64,000 bases of DNA from Porphyridium purpureum (Eukaryota > Rhodophyta > Bangiophyceae > Porphyridiales > Porphyridiaceae). Under the pieces are notes generated by a model that saw nothing but the letters and a program-made list of their open reading frames with translations, was not told the DNA's origin and did not search any database. Both the position numbers and the translations under genes were made by a program. Positions 19,643 to 29,959 of this stretch are shown here, one piece after another; position 1 is the first letter of the stretch; every line of letters begins with the position of its first letter. Location: the NCBI GenBank assembly GCA_008690995.1, contig VRMN01000026.1, forward strand, positions 1-64,000. Direction: 5' to 3'.

Positions 19643-19934
19643 TGTCACAAACGGAGCTTCTTTTCTTTACTTCTTCTTCTCTCCTCCTCTACCTACTCTC
19701 TTCTTCCTAGCCTTTTTTCTTCGTTCGGCTGCCGCTCGCTCTGTTTTATACCCGCCTTCCGGCGCCGCAACGGCTTGCCCGGCGGGTTCAGCCCTCGGAA
19801 TAACCCAATCCCGCGGCCCTCAACATAACTCAGCTGTACCACACGGTACACCCACAGCTGTACTTTCAGTACACTTAGGGACTGTACCTCTGCGTACTCG
19901 CTGTACTGAGACCTGCATCAGGTCGCTCGCGACA
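19643..19934 (-). repeat. Element 4 LTR, right copy (5' LTR)
   Basis: 292 bp, partner of 13707-13998 with two differences. Flanked on the outside by the GTTT duplication at 19935-19938. Confidence 0.95.
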
Positions 19935-19938
19935 GTTT

Positions 19939-20066
19939 GAAGTCGGGTGGCTTTGAAAAGATAGTTCTGTTTGGTTTTTGAACTTGCGTGGGAAGCCGGG
20001 TGGCTTCAGCACACGCATTGCACACTTTTGCGTTTGATTTCTAGGGACTGACTGATTATCTGATTT
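19939..20066 (+). other. Element 3 5' leader, second part
   Basis: Untranslated leader between element 4 and element 3 gag. It has two copies of a T/C-CGGGTGGC motif; two more lie in the first part of the leader (13566-13702). No open frame of note. Confidence 0.6.
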
Positions 20067-21278
20067 ATGTCCGGACGCCTGTCGGATATCTTGGGGGAAA
20101 TGGCCGGGCGTCCAACTGTAGCGAGCGTCACGGCTGATGTGGCGGCACTCCAGGGACGTGTAGAGCTGATCGCATCCGGCCAGGAGCAGCTGCGCGAAAG
20201 CATTGACCAGATACGTCAGAGAATGGAGATGATCTTTCAGCGTCTCGGACCGCAGCTGGACGAACCGACGATTGCGGACGCGCAGGATCGCGGTTCTCGG
20301 CCAAGATCCGCCGAACATGGTGCCGAGCCACCGGGGGAGCCCAGCCGCGCGTCCAGAATCGGGACTGCACTGGCGGTCTCTGATGGTTCGAGCCTGTTGA
20401 CAATGTCCACTGAGGAGCTCCGGCTCATCAAACTCGAGCAAGAAATGAAGAGGTCGGTCATTCTCGAGATGAAAGACTGTCGCATCCGTCACGCGCGTGA
20501 TCTCAGGTTCGAAACCACGTATTTGACCTGGGTGGAAGCATGTCGCCACATTCCAGCCGACCTCACGGCAAAGTTTGTGGTTCTAGCTTTTGCGGATTCG
20601 GCTGAGCAGGTTTATCGCACTGCCGAGAAGAACGGCGAGCTTGCGACGGAGTACTCGGCTCAGCAGCGTTGGGCGTGGGCGCGTTCGGTTTTCTGGTCTC
20701 CTCAGCTTTTGGAATCTGTGGAACAAGAGTACTGCGAGAGGAAATGGACGAAGGGCGAGTCAGTGGCAAACTATCACCGCGCCGTGTACGAGCTCGGCGC
20801 TGCTCTTGGGAAATCCGAGGCGTCGATGAAGAGCGACTTTGTTCGAGGACTTCCTCGAGATATTCAACAGATGGGTCGTCTCCACGCTGCCACAGAAACA
20901 TTCTTCGGAATGATTTTACCGTTGGAGAAAAACTACGGGTCGACACTGGAGAAGGGACGAAGCTTTGCCCAAGGGAGACCGGTTTTCCGTCCACCGGGGG
21001 CTGCGGTCAATGTACTTCATGATTCCGAACCAAATCTTGGGGGTGTACCTCCTGACCCGGCGAAGGAGACAGAGGATCAAAAGTTGATCGAAGTGGAGTT
21101 CCTGGCGGACCGGGTGGCAGCCGTTTTGGGCGTGCCCGGAATCGGGGGGAACCGTTTAATGGCCAACTCGGATCGAGTGGTGTGTCGCCGCTGCCAAGGG
21201 ACAGGACACTATGCCGGAGACTGCCTGGCGCCAGCACCGGTGCGCAGAGCTACCTCGGCGGCGCCTGCGAGCGAGTGA
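20067..21278 (+). CDS. Element 3 gag
   Basis: 403 residues from the ATG at 20067. N-terminal helical/coiled region, central Retrotrans_gag-like region, C-terminal zinc knuckle CRRCQGTGHYAGDC. The UGA at its end is directly followed by CUA, and pol continues in the same frame. Confidence 0.88.
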   Translation: MSGRLSDILGEMAGRPTVASVTADVAALQGRVELIASGQEQLRESIDQIRQRMEMIFQRLGPQLDEPTIADAQDRGSRPRSAEHGAEPPGEPSRASRIGTALAVSDGSSLLTMSTEELRLIKLEQEMKRSVILEMKDCRIRHARDLRFETTYLTWVEACRHIPADLTAKFVVLAFADSAEQVYRTAEKNGELATEYSAQQRWAWARSVFWSPQLLESVEQEYCERKWTKGESVANYHRAVYELGAALGKSEASMKSDFVRGLPRDIQQMGRLHAATETFFGMILPLEKNYGSTLEKGRSFAQGRPVFRPPGAAVNVLHDSEPNLGGVPPDPAKETEDQKLIEVEFLADRVAAVLGVPGIGGNRLMANSDRVVCRRCQGTGHYAGDCLAPAPVRRATSAAPASE

Positions 21279-21281
21279 CTA
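21276..21281 (+). promoter_or_regulatory. Probable stop-codon read-through signal between gag and pol
   Basis: UGA-CUA at 21276-21281 in a shared gag/pol frame. UGA-CUA is a recognised read-through context in viral genes, and gag-pol read-through is established for gammaretroviruses. Elements 1, 2 and 4 instead use a -1 shift. Confidence 0.6.
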
Positions 21282-24200
21282 CGCGGACGCGTGGTAGCGT
21301 GGAATGGGAGGGCCGTGGATGAGGCCATGGAAGCGTTGGGATATCGCAAGCCCAGCGTAGGTGAAGAGAACACCGAAATTCGAACAAGTTCCGTGATTGG
21401 TGATCTAGCTCTCGGGCCGAAGCGAATCCTGCGAGCGAGTCCAACCTTGGAAGTCTTAAACCATCTGGTGGAATCTGCTTCTGGCAGAGTCCCGTACGTG
21501 CGCGTGTTGGCCAAAGCACGTGTCATGCGATCGGGTCGCACGCCTGTCAAGGTCTCGGGATCTGCCGTAGATGCTCTTGCCGACACGGGTGCTGTAGGGA
21601 TTGCCGGTGTATATGCGCGAGCAAAGTGGGTCAGTTCTCTAGGAGCCGTAATACAGGACGTGGCGCAGGAGTGTCGAACTGCAGGCGGAAGCTCCCTCGG
21701 TATTGTCGGAGCATCAGAGCTTCAGCTACAAATTGGCCAGTCAATGTACCAGGTGCGCGCATTAGTTGCCGAAGATCTTATCGAAGATCTTATCCTGGGA
21801 TGGGATTTCTGGGTTGCTAATGCTAACGCGCTTTCCTTTGGCAAGGGCGAGCTCGAAATGAAAGACGGCGCCACGATTCGCCTCTTAGAGGGAGCGCCTG
21901 CAAAATCACTGAACTTAATTGATTGCGTTGGGGTAGAGCAAAGAGACGCAAGTAAGCTCGGGAGTCCAAACGTAATGCAAGAGGACGAAGAGGAGACGCG
22001 TGCTCGCATTATGGATGTAGACCTCAGCCACGTAGACGTGCTTCACCAAAGTGGTCTTCGGGCGGTGTTGCTCAAGCACTGGAGGGTGTTCCGGGACCGT
22101 CCAGGTCGCACACGGTCTACTGAGCACTCCATTGCTATTGATCCAGGCGCACGTCTTACCCCGGCCCGCCTGCGTAGATTGTCTGAAGTTGAAAGAGAGG
22201 CCGAGAGCACGCTAGTCCAGCGTTTATTATCTTTGGGCATCCTCGAGCCTTGCTCGGGCCCATATGCCAGCGCGAACGTTATCATTCGAAAGCCAAACGG
22301 TAAGTGGCGGCTGACTACGGATTTCCGCCAATTGAACAGCCACACCGTTCCAGATAGATACCCAATCCCTGACGTGCGCGAATGCTTAGATTGGATGGGA
22401 CGCTTCCTCCCGTGTGGAGTCTTCTCTGTGATGGACCTGGCTGACGGTTTCTTCCAAGTTCCCCTCGCGGAGTCCTCGCGGGACTTCACCGGTATGATAA
22501 CGGCGGAGGGACTGTTCCGCTACACAGTCCTTGCACAGGGCCTCCGAAACTCGCCCGCTACCTTCCAGAGACTTGTGAACACGATACTTGGGTCGCTTCG
22601 ATGGAAACACATCCTGATGTACATAGACGATATGTTGACAGGGACCAAAACGATAGAAAAACATTTGGAGGTCCTAGACGTAGTGCTAAGCAAGTTCCAG
22701 GAAGAGAACATGACATTTTCCCTTCAAAAGTGCAAATTCGCTACGGCAAGGCTCAGTTTCCTGGGACATGAAGTGGAAGAAGGCCGCATTCGGCCGGGGG
22801 GAAAAAGTACGGCAGCCATTCTCAAGTGGCCTTACCCTAAGGGCCCAACAGAGCTGCTGCGTTTCTTAGGGCTTGTGAATTGGTTCAGGGACTTCATACC
22901 CAGGTTCTCGGATCGCGCGGCGCCGCTCCGGAGAGCGCTGGATGGCTTGGACGTCAATGCAAAGAAGGCACACCGCAATACGGATCTAGAGTGCGCCGGC
23001 TGGCAGGCACGCTTTGGGGAAGACGCGCGCTGCGCTTTCGACGGATTCAAAGAGGTGCTCACGTCGGACAAAGTGATGCTGGTGTTGGCGGATCCGAACG
23101 CGCCAAAGGTTCTCGACACCGACGCCTCTCAGATAGGACTGGGCGGTGCGTTGTATCAGGAGATGCCGGACGGGAAGCTTGCGCCAATCTCTTTTTTGTC
23201 GCGGACTTTGACGTCGGCGGAGCAAAATTATACGGTCACCGAGCTGGAGTGCCTTGCAGTAGTTTGGTGTCTCAAAAAGGTACGACACTATGTTTTCGGC
23301 ACAACCGTACGCATTCGCACTGACCATGAACCTCTCCGTTGGCTCCTGTCCATGAAAGAGCCAAGAGGAAGGCTGGCGCGCTGGGCACTGACAATTCAGG
23401 ACTTTTCGTTTACCATCGAGCATGTTAAAGGCCGCTTGAATCGAGTGCCGGACGCACTGTCACGTCTCGAACTGAACGCAGTGCGCACGCGTGCGCGACG
23501 AGATCCCGTCGCAGAGGATTCTGCAGTACCGACAGATGAAGATGATCCGCACGCGATTGGTCAAGCCGTGGGCTACGAGCTCCCATCTCCGGAGAGGCTC
23601 AAGGCAGCGTACAGGGAGGACGAGCTGCTATCGAAAGAGCTCGCGGCATTGCAAAAGTCCCCACGAGTATATTCCTATCCGGAGTACTATCTGGACGAAA
23701 GTGGACTTGCGTGGGCCGCGCTGAAAGACAAACCGCGCAAGGTAGTCCCTGATGGACTAGTGGGCAGTATTTTAGATGTCTACCACTCAGCACCTTTCAG
23801 CGGGCATTTCGGAGTGTCCAAGACGGCGGCACGTATATCCGACGCGGAGTTTTGGTGGCCTGGCTGGCTGCAAGACGTCTTGGAGTTCGTAAAGCAATGT
23901 AGAACTTGCGCCGCGCGAAAGGGCTCACCGACCCCTGTCACAAGCCACCGCATGGGAAAGCGGGTCGTTACCCGGCGGTTCGAGGTCGTTGCTGCGGACG
24001 TTTTAACGGTAACGCCGAGAACAAGCACTGGATACTCAAAAATCCTGGTAGTGAGCGACCTTTTCACTCGGTTCACCATAGCAATATGTGTGCGAGACGA
24101 GCGGGCAGAGACCATTGCCGAGGCTTTTTTGGATCGTTGGGCTGCAATCTTTGGCCTACCGGAAGCTCTTCTGAGCGACAACGGGCCCTGTTTTCGAGCC

Positions 24201-25076
24201 GATGTTCTACGCCAGTTATGCAAGATGCTGCGCGTTAGAAAGCTGTTTACGACAGCGTACAACCCACAAGCCAACGGGGCGGTCGAACGCTTTAACAGGA
24301 CACTCTGCGACATGCTTTCTTCGTGGGTCACGGAGGACGATTGGGATTTGTGGTTGCCTGCCTGTGTGGCCGCGTTCAACCAGACTAGACACAGCACGAC
24401 GCAGAGGACGCCTTACGAGCTCATGTTCGGACGAGAGGCCAATTCATGGCTGGGACCCTTCAACCCGGCCGCCGAAGGGGAAGTAGCGCCACAAGACAGC
24501 GCAAGAAAGGAGGACGCCTTTGTGATTCTGTTGCGCAACAGGCTCGAGGCCTTGCACAACGCAGTAGTTGAAAATGATGCCACCCGGGACGCCCGACGTC
24601 GAGAGCTTAACGCGTCATGTCGAATTGTTGACGTTGAACCGGGGGACTGTGTGTTCGTTTGGAAGCCGCCGCTGGGCAGGGAGGGCCGAAAGCTGGCGGA
24701 CCCTTGGGTAGGCCCTTTTGAAGTTGAGCGTGCTGACGAGCATCGCGCATGGCTCAAGACGCATGACGGCAAAGAATTCTTCGTGCATCGCCGACGGCTG
24801 AAGAGAGTGGACCGAGCGCTACTGAGCAACGATACATTGCGCTCGACCAGCCTGGGAAACGCCGACGGTGACATCGTTGAGGTGTCAGGTCTGAAAGCCA
24901 GGCGCGAACGGAGCGACGGGGCCGAGTATCTTGTGGCTTGGAAGGGGGCAAGGAAGAAGGACTGGACGTGGGAAAGTTCCTCTGCCCTGCCGCCGGCCCT
25001 TGTGTGGGCGTTCAACCGCGGCAGCTTGCACCGCGGCACTGCATTGCGATCCACGTCGGGCGAGAGCTTTCTATAG
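21279..25076 (+). CDS. Element 3 pol (protease, RT, RNase H, integrase, chromodomain)
   Basis: About 1265 codons in frame with gag. Order seen: protease-like LADTGAVGIAG; reverse transcriptase with TTDFRQLNSHT and MYIDDMLTG; RNase H with TDHEPLRWLL; integrase zinc motif (H...H...CRTCAARK) and core with QANGAVERFNRTL; C-terminal chromodomain (EYLVAWKG...WTWESSSALP). Clearly related to element 4 pol across the reverse transcriptase, but too diverged to be the same family. Confidence 0.93.
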   Translation, partial: LRGRVVAWNGRAVDEAMEALGYRKPSVGEENTEIRTSSVIGDLALGPKRILRASPTLEVLNHLVESASGRVPYVRVLAKARVMRSGRTPVKVSGSAVDALADTGAVGIAGVYARAKWVSSLGAVIQDVAQECRTAGGSSLGIVGASELQLQIGQSMYQVRALVAEDLIEDLILGWDFWVANANALSFGKGELEMKDGATIRLLEGAPAKSLNLIDCVGVEQRDASKLGSPNVMQEDEEETRARIMDVDLSHVDVLHQSGLRAVLLKHWRVFRDRPGRTRSTEHSIAIDPGARLTPARLRRLSEVEREAESTLVQRLLSLGILEPCSGPYASANVIIRKPNGKWRLTTDFRQLNSHTVPDRYPIPDVRECLDWMGRFLPCGVFSVMDLADGFFQVPLAESSRDFTGMITAEGLFRYTVLAQGLRNSPATFQRLVNTILGSLRWKHILMYIDDMLTGTKTIEKHLEVLDVVLSKFQEENMTFSLQKCKFATARLSFLGHEVEEGRIRPGGKSTAAILKWPYPKGPTELLRFLGLVNWFRDFIPRFSDRAAPLRRALDGLDVNAKKAHRNTDLECAGWQARFGEDARCAFDGFKEVLTSDKVMLVLADPNAPKVLDTDASQIGLGGALYQEMPDGKLAPISFLSRTLTSAEQNYTVTELECLAVVWCLKKVRHYVFGTTVRIRTDHEPLRWLLSMKEPRGRLARWALTIQDFSFTIEHVKGRLNRVPDALSRLELNAVRTRARRDPVAEDSAVPTDEDDPHAIGQAVGYELPSPERLKAAYREDELLSKELAALQKSPRVYSYPEYYLDESGLAWAALKDKPRKVVPDGLVGSILDVYHSAPFSGHFGVSKTAARISDAEFWWPGWLQDVLEFVKQCRTCAARKGSPTPVTSHRMGKRVVTRRFEVVAADVLTVTPRTSTGYSKILVVSDLFTRFTIAICVRDERAETIAEAFLDRWAAIFGLPEALLSDNGPCFRADVLRQLCKMLRVRKLFTTAYNPQANGAVERFNRTLCDMLSSWVTEDDWDLWLPACVAAFNQTRHSTTQRTPYELMFGREANSWLGPFNPAAEGEVAPQDSARKEDAFVILLRNRLEALHNAVVENDATRDARRRELNASCRIVDVEPGDCVFVWKPPLGREGRKLADPWVGPFEVERADEHRAWLKTHDGKEFFVHRRRLKRVDRALLSNDTLRSTSLGNADGDIVEVSGLKARRERSDGAEYLVAWKGARKKDWTWESSSALPPALVWAFNRGSLHRGTALRSTSGESFL

Positions 25077-25958
25077 TCGGTCCGGGCCGCCGGCGTGTGG
25101 CAAGAGCCTCGGCCTCCTTTCGCGCTGCCTCTCTATCCTTCCCGACCTTCGACTGTGAGAAAGGCGGAGGCTCATCCGTTTATCCGTTTATCCGTTTATC
25201 CGTTTATCCGTTTATCCGTTTATCCGTTTATCCGTTTATCCGTTTATCCGTTTATCCGTTTATCCGTTTATCCGTTTATCCGTTTATCCGTTTATCCGTT
25301 TATCCGTTTATCCGTTTATCCGTTTATCCGTATCGGCGTATCGGCGTATCGGCGTATCGGCGTATCGGCTCACAGGGTGGGTACAGTGAGGATATGGTGT
25401 TGAGAGGCAGGCGGTGTCAACGGATGAGCAACGAGTGTCTGGAGGTTCCAGGGCGAGAGAAGCTCTGCTTTGGTGATGACTGGCTTCGTGGGCCTCATCT
25501 AGGTTACAATATTGCATTTCGCGCACTTTCGCCGCGTCGTTTGGCCGCAAATCAGGAATTTCTGTTCATGGTGGGTCGGCAAATGTTGCACATCGCCGAG
25601 GTTTCCGCAAGCGCCCTCCCTCGCGGGAAAAGGCTTCAATCAACTCCTCTTGAGTGTTGCTTGAGCCTGCACCTCTATCTCGGAACCTTGGATCACCGGA
25701 ATGTGCTCGTCTGGAGTCGGCACCAGAAAACCGAAAACTCACGGGGAAGAGGTACACAGACGCCGCCGCGTACACCCGGGTCGCATGGGTTTTCCGTCGT
25801 TCACAATATTTTTTGCTTGTTTGGGGCTGGCCGGCGGTCGTTTTCCGCGACCCCTTTGCCCGGTTTCCCGCGTGGTTTTCCTCCGGGCTAGCCAGCCTCC
25901 CTTTCCTCTCTTCCCGGTCCCCGAGCGCGCACAAGCGGTTGAGGCGGTGGGGGAGATG
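25077..25958 (+). other. Element 3 3' untranslated region
   Basis: About 880 bp between pol and the 3' LTR, without a convincing gene. It contains an 8-bp repeat array (25174-25365) and ends in the G-rich tract GGTGGGGGAGA that should act as the polypurine primer. An open frame on the minus strand here is a run-on of element 1 pol through the LTR and is not meaningful. Confidence 0.65.
25174..25365 (+). repeat. 8-bp tandem repeat array (24 units)
   Basis: Nineteen exact copies of ATCCGTTT (25174-25325), one hybrid ATCCGTAT, then four copies of CGGCGTAT (25334-25365). No spacers, so not CRISPR. On the minus strand each main unit carries AACGG, a Myb-type core. Confidence 0.97.
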
Positions 25959-26238
25959 TGCTATGCTGTACACCCCATGCACTGTACACATGTAGCACCT
26001 GTACTCCATAGTACAGTCCACCCTCCAAAACCCCATCCAAACCCACCACTGAGTTAGATCCAGGGCTTTGCGGCAGTATATAATCCACGCCGCCGTGCGG
26101 CCCGAGCTAAACAAAAAGTAAAGGAGGTATCGAAGTGCGAGGAGAGGTTGGTGTGCCGTTGGTGTCGGGGTTCGATCCGGGCGGGTGCCTGTAGGTGAGA
26201 GAGAGGGGTTGTAGTGGCTGCGGGTGTAGTACACAGCA
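25959..26238 (+). repeat. Element 3 3' LTR
   Basis: 280 bp, identical on inspection to 13286-13565. Followed by the GGTG duplication at 26239-26242, where element 1 pol sequence resumes. Confidence 0.95.
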
Positions 26239-29174
26239 GGTGGAAACCAAGGATCCCTTCCATACACCACTTTGAATGGCGCGAATCCAGTGGCACTGCT
26301 TGGTGCAGAGTTGTACGCAAACTCGTACAACGGCAAGTCTCGCACCCAGCCACTATTCGTCGCCATCAACTTGAGCATTTCCCGAATCACGCGGTTCACT
26401 CGCTCAGTTTGGCCATCAGTTTGCGGATGGTTGGCGGTAGACATAGCCAACTTCATACCCACCCGCTTGCTCAACTGCTGCCAAAACGTGGACGTAAACA
26501 GCGGATCTCGGTCCGATACAATTGACTTGGGGTATCCGAAACGGCTCACGACGTGCTTCACGAACAAGTCAGCACAACGCTTTGCTGTCAAGTCCTTGCG
26601 CGTCGGGATGAACAGCGCCATCTTCGAATAGCGATCCACCACAGTCATGATTGCATCACAGCTGCCTTCGCTCCGAGGCAGCTCCGTCACAAAGTCCATC
26701 GAAATGTCGACCCAAGGTCCTTCTGGGATCGACAAGGGCTTCAGCTTTCCAAACGACCGATTCTCTGACTTTGTCACTTGGCATGCGTGACAAGTCTTCA
26801 CAAAACGGCTCACGTCTCGCTTCATCTTTGGCCAGTAGAAGCGAGTGATCAAAGATGCATACGTTGTGTCGGCTCCACGGTGCCCTGCTGTCGGGATATC
26901 GTGTTGGAGTTGCATGACACGCTCTCTGAACTTCCTCGGCACGCAAACGCGATTCCTCAAGTACAAGAGCCCAGCTTCGGTTCGAAAACCTTGGTGGGTC
27001 GGTAAATCCCCCATCAAAGTACCAAAGTCCGGGTCACTCGAGTACGAACCCACGAATGCTTGGAAACCCGCACCAAATTCATCACATCGAACTTGGTACT
27101 CTAGCGCATGTAACTCCGGCTTTCTCGACAAAGCATCGGCTACCACGTTCGACTTTCCCTTCACATAGTCGATTGTGATATCAAACTCGGCTAAAACGTC
27201 CAGCCACCGTGCTTGCCGGCCATTCAGCTCCTTCTGCGTCATCAAATGTTTCAACGCCTCATGATCTGTATGAAGCACAAACTTTGCCCCGTACAGATAA
27301 GGTCGAAACTCTCGCAGACAGTGAATGACGGCCATGAGCTCACCTTCATAGCTGCTGTACCTGGTCTCTCGGTCCAGCAGCTTCCTTGACGTAAACGCGA
27401 CCGGTCTGCCTTCCTGTGCCAGCCATCCCCCCACCGCGACTTCGGAGCGGTCTGTGTACACCTCAAATGGCTTTTCAGGGTCTGGCAAGGCCAACACCGG
27501 CGCTTCCGTCAACATCCCGACAATCTTCTTGAAGGCCGACTTGCCTTCATCTCCCAGTTCGATCAGCTGCTTCTTCGACTTTGCGTGCTGCAACAGCGAA
27601 GTCAGCGGCGCCACCACGGTAGAGTATCCTTTGACAAACCTGCGAAACCAGTTTGTCATTCCCAAAAAGGATCTCAACTCCGTCACCGTCTTTGGCACTG
27701 GCCAATCTCTCAAAGCTTCCACCTTCCGTGGATCCATCTTCACGCAACCGTTGCCGACAATGTTCCCCAGGTATTCGACTTCAGAAACGAAGAAGCTGCA
27801 CTTCTTGCGCTTCAAACGATACCCCGCCTTTTGCAAGCGCGACAACACTTCCTTCAGGACCTCGCCGTGCGACTGCCTATCCTTCGTAAAGACCAAAATA
27901 TCGTCCAAGTAGACAATGACGGTCTTGTCCAGCAGATCTGCAAACAGCTCGTTCATGGCCCTCTGGAAAGTTGCCGGCGCGTTGCAAAGACCAAACGGCA
28001 TCACACGGAACTCGAACTGTCCGTACCTGGTCTGGAACGCGGTCTTCGGCACGTCCTCTCTCCGAACACGCAACTGGTGGTATCCCGATGCCAAATCCAA
28101 CTTTGAGAAACAGTGAGCTGCTCCCAGTCGATCCAGCAACTCATCCATGTTCGGCAACGGATACCGGTCCTTCACAGTTGCGTCGTTCAACGCCCGATAA
28201 TCAACGCACATCCTCATGCTGCCGTCTTTCTTCTTCACGAACAGCACGGGTGCTCCAAACGGGCTCTGACTCGGCTGGACGAATCCTTTGTCCAGCAAGT
28301 CATCCAAAGTCTCTCGGAGGACTTTCAACTCCGCAGGGCTCAGTCGGTAGACCCTGCCCACTCTCACAGGCTTCTCATCTTTCAGCCTAATCACATGCTC
28401 CACTGTTCGGCTCTCAGGCAGCCCTCGTGGCTCCTCGAACAGATTTTCGAAATCCTTGAGCATCTTTCTCACAGAGTCAGCGTCTTTGCGCTCCACTGAA
28501 CAGGGCTCCTCCCTTCCTTTCAGCACGCCGAGGTAGCACTCTTCTACCTCCTGACTCTTCAACAGCCGACGGAGCTCTTTCCGCGGCACCAGCATCTGCG
28601 TCATGCTCCAGGCCTTCTTCTCTCCGTAGGCCAACATGCCAGACTGCCAATCAATCACTGGGTTCTCCCGCTTCAGCCACTCCATGCCCAGAATTGCGTC
28701 TTGTCCCGCAATCCGGCAAATGGCAAAGTTAGCGGCCCCTGAGTACCCATCGCTCAGTTCAAACTTGACATTGGAGACTTCTCCGGCTGTTTCCAATACA
28801 GACCCATCCGCTAGGGTCACATGATCTCTCTTCCACGACGCCTTCTGCTTCAGGCCGTCGGATTTCAGCACAAAGTCCACGCTCATAAAGTTGTCCGTCG
28901 CACCACTGTCAATCAAAAACGTGGCCTCTCCATCGGACTTGTGCACTTTTCCTCGAACTCGAAGAAGCATGGCAGCTCCCATCCCTCCAAGTTCCTTGAT
29001 CACGGGCTGATTTGCGCTCGAGTTTCGCCCACAAGGTGTCGGACAGCCAGACCTTGGCTTACCAAGGCCACCACAGCGGTCTCCATTGCCGCCCCTAGAG
29101 GTCTCGTAACGTCTGCGAGCCTCCTTTCCCTCTGACTGTCCGAGGAACCTTTCTACTCGAGCTCCTCGTTTTTT
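26239..29174 (-). CDS. Element 1 pol, main part
   Basis: Protease (LIDSGATDNFMS near 28905), reverse transcriptase with YLDDILVF near 27900, RNase H with TDHEALKHL, integrase HHCC (HRGAD...CHACQVTKS) and the DDE core (NHPQTDGQTERVNRV). Entered from gag by a -1 shift at 29168-29174. The C-terminus continues at 12819-13285 on the far side of element 3. Nearly identical to element 2 pol. Confidence 0.92.
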
Positions 29175-29959
29175 GACTCCAGCGAGTCTCCCTCCAGCTG
29201 GTGGATAGTCTTCCTTGCCTCGGGACACTTCCTCGCGATGTGTCCCGGCCTTCCACAATTCCAGCATTTGAGCTCGGTACGAACACGCCTCTGACCCTGC
29301 ACATGTCCCAGCTCCATCGGGACAGGTCCTTCCTGCGCTGCACGACCGAAAAATGGCGCCCTCACACTTGAATCACGCACGCCGCGGGTCGCATGAATGG
29401 CGTCGTCCACGACCACCGCCACCTGCGCAGCCTCCGCGAACGTACTCACTCCTCGCTTGTACACTTCCAAGCGCACCTCGGGCTTCAGACCCCTCACAAA
29501 GCGGTCCATCATTTCTGCGTCCGACAAGTCCGGAATCACAAGTGCCGCGTCCTGAAAAGCCGCCACATACGCATGGGCCGGGCCTTTCTGCGAAAGACGC
29601 GTCAACTTGTCCCTTGCACGCCTGATCGAATCCTGCGGCGTGAACCGAGCACTCACGAGGGCAGCAAAATCATTCCACGTCGTGGGGATCTCCTGCGGGT
29701 AGCGTTCGCAGTTTAGAACCCACCAATGAAGCGCCTCTCCCTCGAAGTAGTCTGATGCCAAGTCCACAGCACGCCTCTCCGCAAGCAGACGTTTCTCCAA
29801 ATCGTCCGGGTGGATGCTCTCCAACAACCGGCCCAAGATCTTCTTTCTCGCCTGGAACAACCACGTCTTCACAACCAGAAGGTCACGCTTCCCGTCGAAC
29901 TTCATCAGACGGGCCTCCTTCGGGCCACGTGGTCCCAGCGTCTCCGAATCAATCTCCAT
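29153..29959 (-). CDS. Element 1 gag
   Basis: 268 residues from the ATG at 29957-29959. Retrotrans_gag-like helical core (WWVLNCERYPQ, TRLSQKGPAHAYV) and one zinc knuckle CWNCGRPGHIARKC. The end overlaps pol, with the slippery heptamer just before the gag stop. Confidence 0.9.
   Translation of the reverse strand: MEIDSETLGPRGPKEARLMKFDGKRDLLVVKTWLFQARKKILGRLLESIHPDDLEKRLLAERRAVDLASDYFEGEALHWWVLNCERYPQEIPTTWNDFAALVSARFTPQDSIRRARDKLTRLSQKGPAHAYVAAFQDAALVIPDLSDAEMMDRFVRGLKPEVRLEVYKRGVSTFAEAAQVAVVVDDAIHATRGVRDSSVRAPFFGRAAQEGPVPMELGHVQGQRRVRTELKCWNCGRPGHIARKCPEARKTIHQLEGDSLESKNEELE
29168..29174 (-). promoter_or_regulatory. Programmed -1 frameshift heptamer, element 1
   Basis: A-AAA-AAC on the sense strand, in the gag frame, with pol in the -1 frame. 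The bases after it can form a short CGAGGA/TCCTCG stem. Element 2 has the same heptamer at 35014-35020. Confidence 0.8.

Larger units (their letters stand above)
13707..19934 (-). mobile_element. Ty3/gypsy chromovirus, element 4 (innermost)
   Basis: Inserted in the 5' leader of element 3 with a 4-bp TSD GTTT (13703-13706 and 19935-19938). The 292-bp LTRs at 13707-13998 and 19643-19934 differ at two positions and have TGTC...GACA ends. Gag and pol are on the minus strand, overlapping in a -1 relation with a strong recoding signal. No interruption was noticed; it looks whole. Young. Confidence 0.93.
13286..26238 (+). mobile_element. Ty3/gypsy chromovirus, element 3, carrying element 4
   Basis: Inserted in element 1 pol with a 4-bp TSD GGTG (13282-13285 and 26239-26242). 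The 280-bp LTRs at 13286-13565 and 25959-26238 look identical and have TGCT...AGCA ends. Gag (20067-21278) and pol (21279-25076) are in the same frame on the plus strand, separated by a UGA-CUA signal. A G-rich polypurine tract precedes 25959. The 5' leader is split by element 4; otherwise it looks whole. Related to element 4 by pol sequence and a C-terminal chromodomain. Confidence 0.93.

Noticed and set aside
25174-25365. CRISPR array or telomere-like tract
   Set aside because: Direct 8-bp units without spacers, inside the 3' region of a retrotransposon, and no resemblance to known telomere repeats.
25566-26238. Element 1 pol frame running on through the element 3 LTR and tail as a C-terminal domain
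   Set aside because: The sequence belongs to an inserted element on the other strand; the resemblance to coding is chance.
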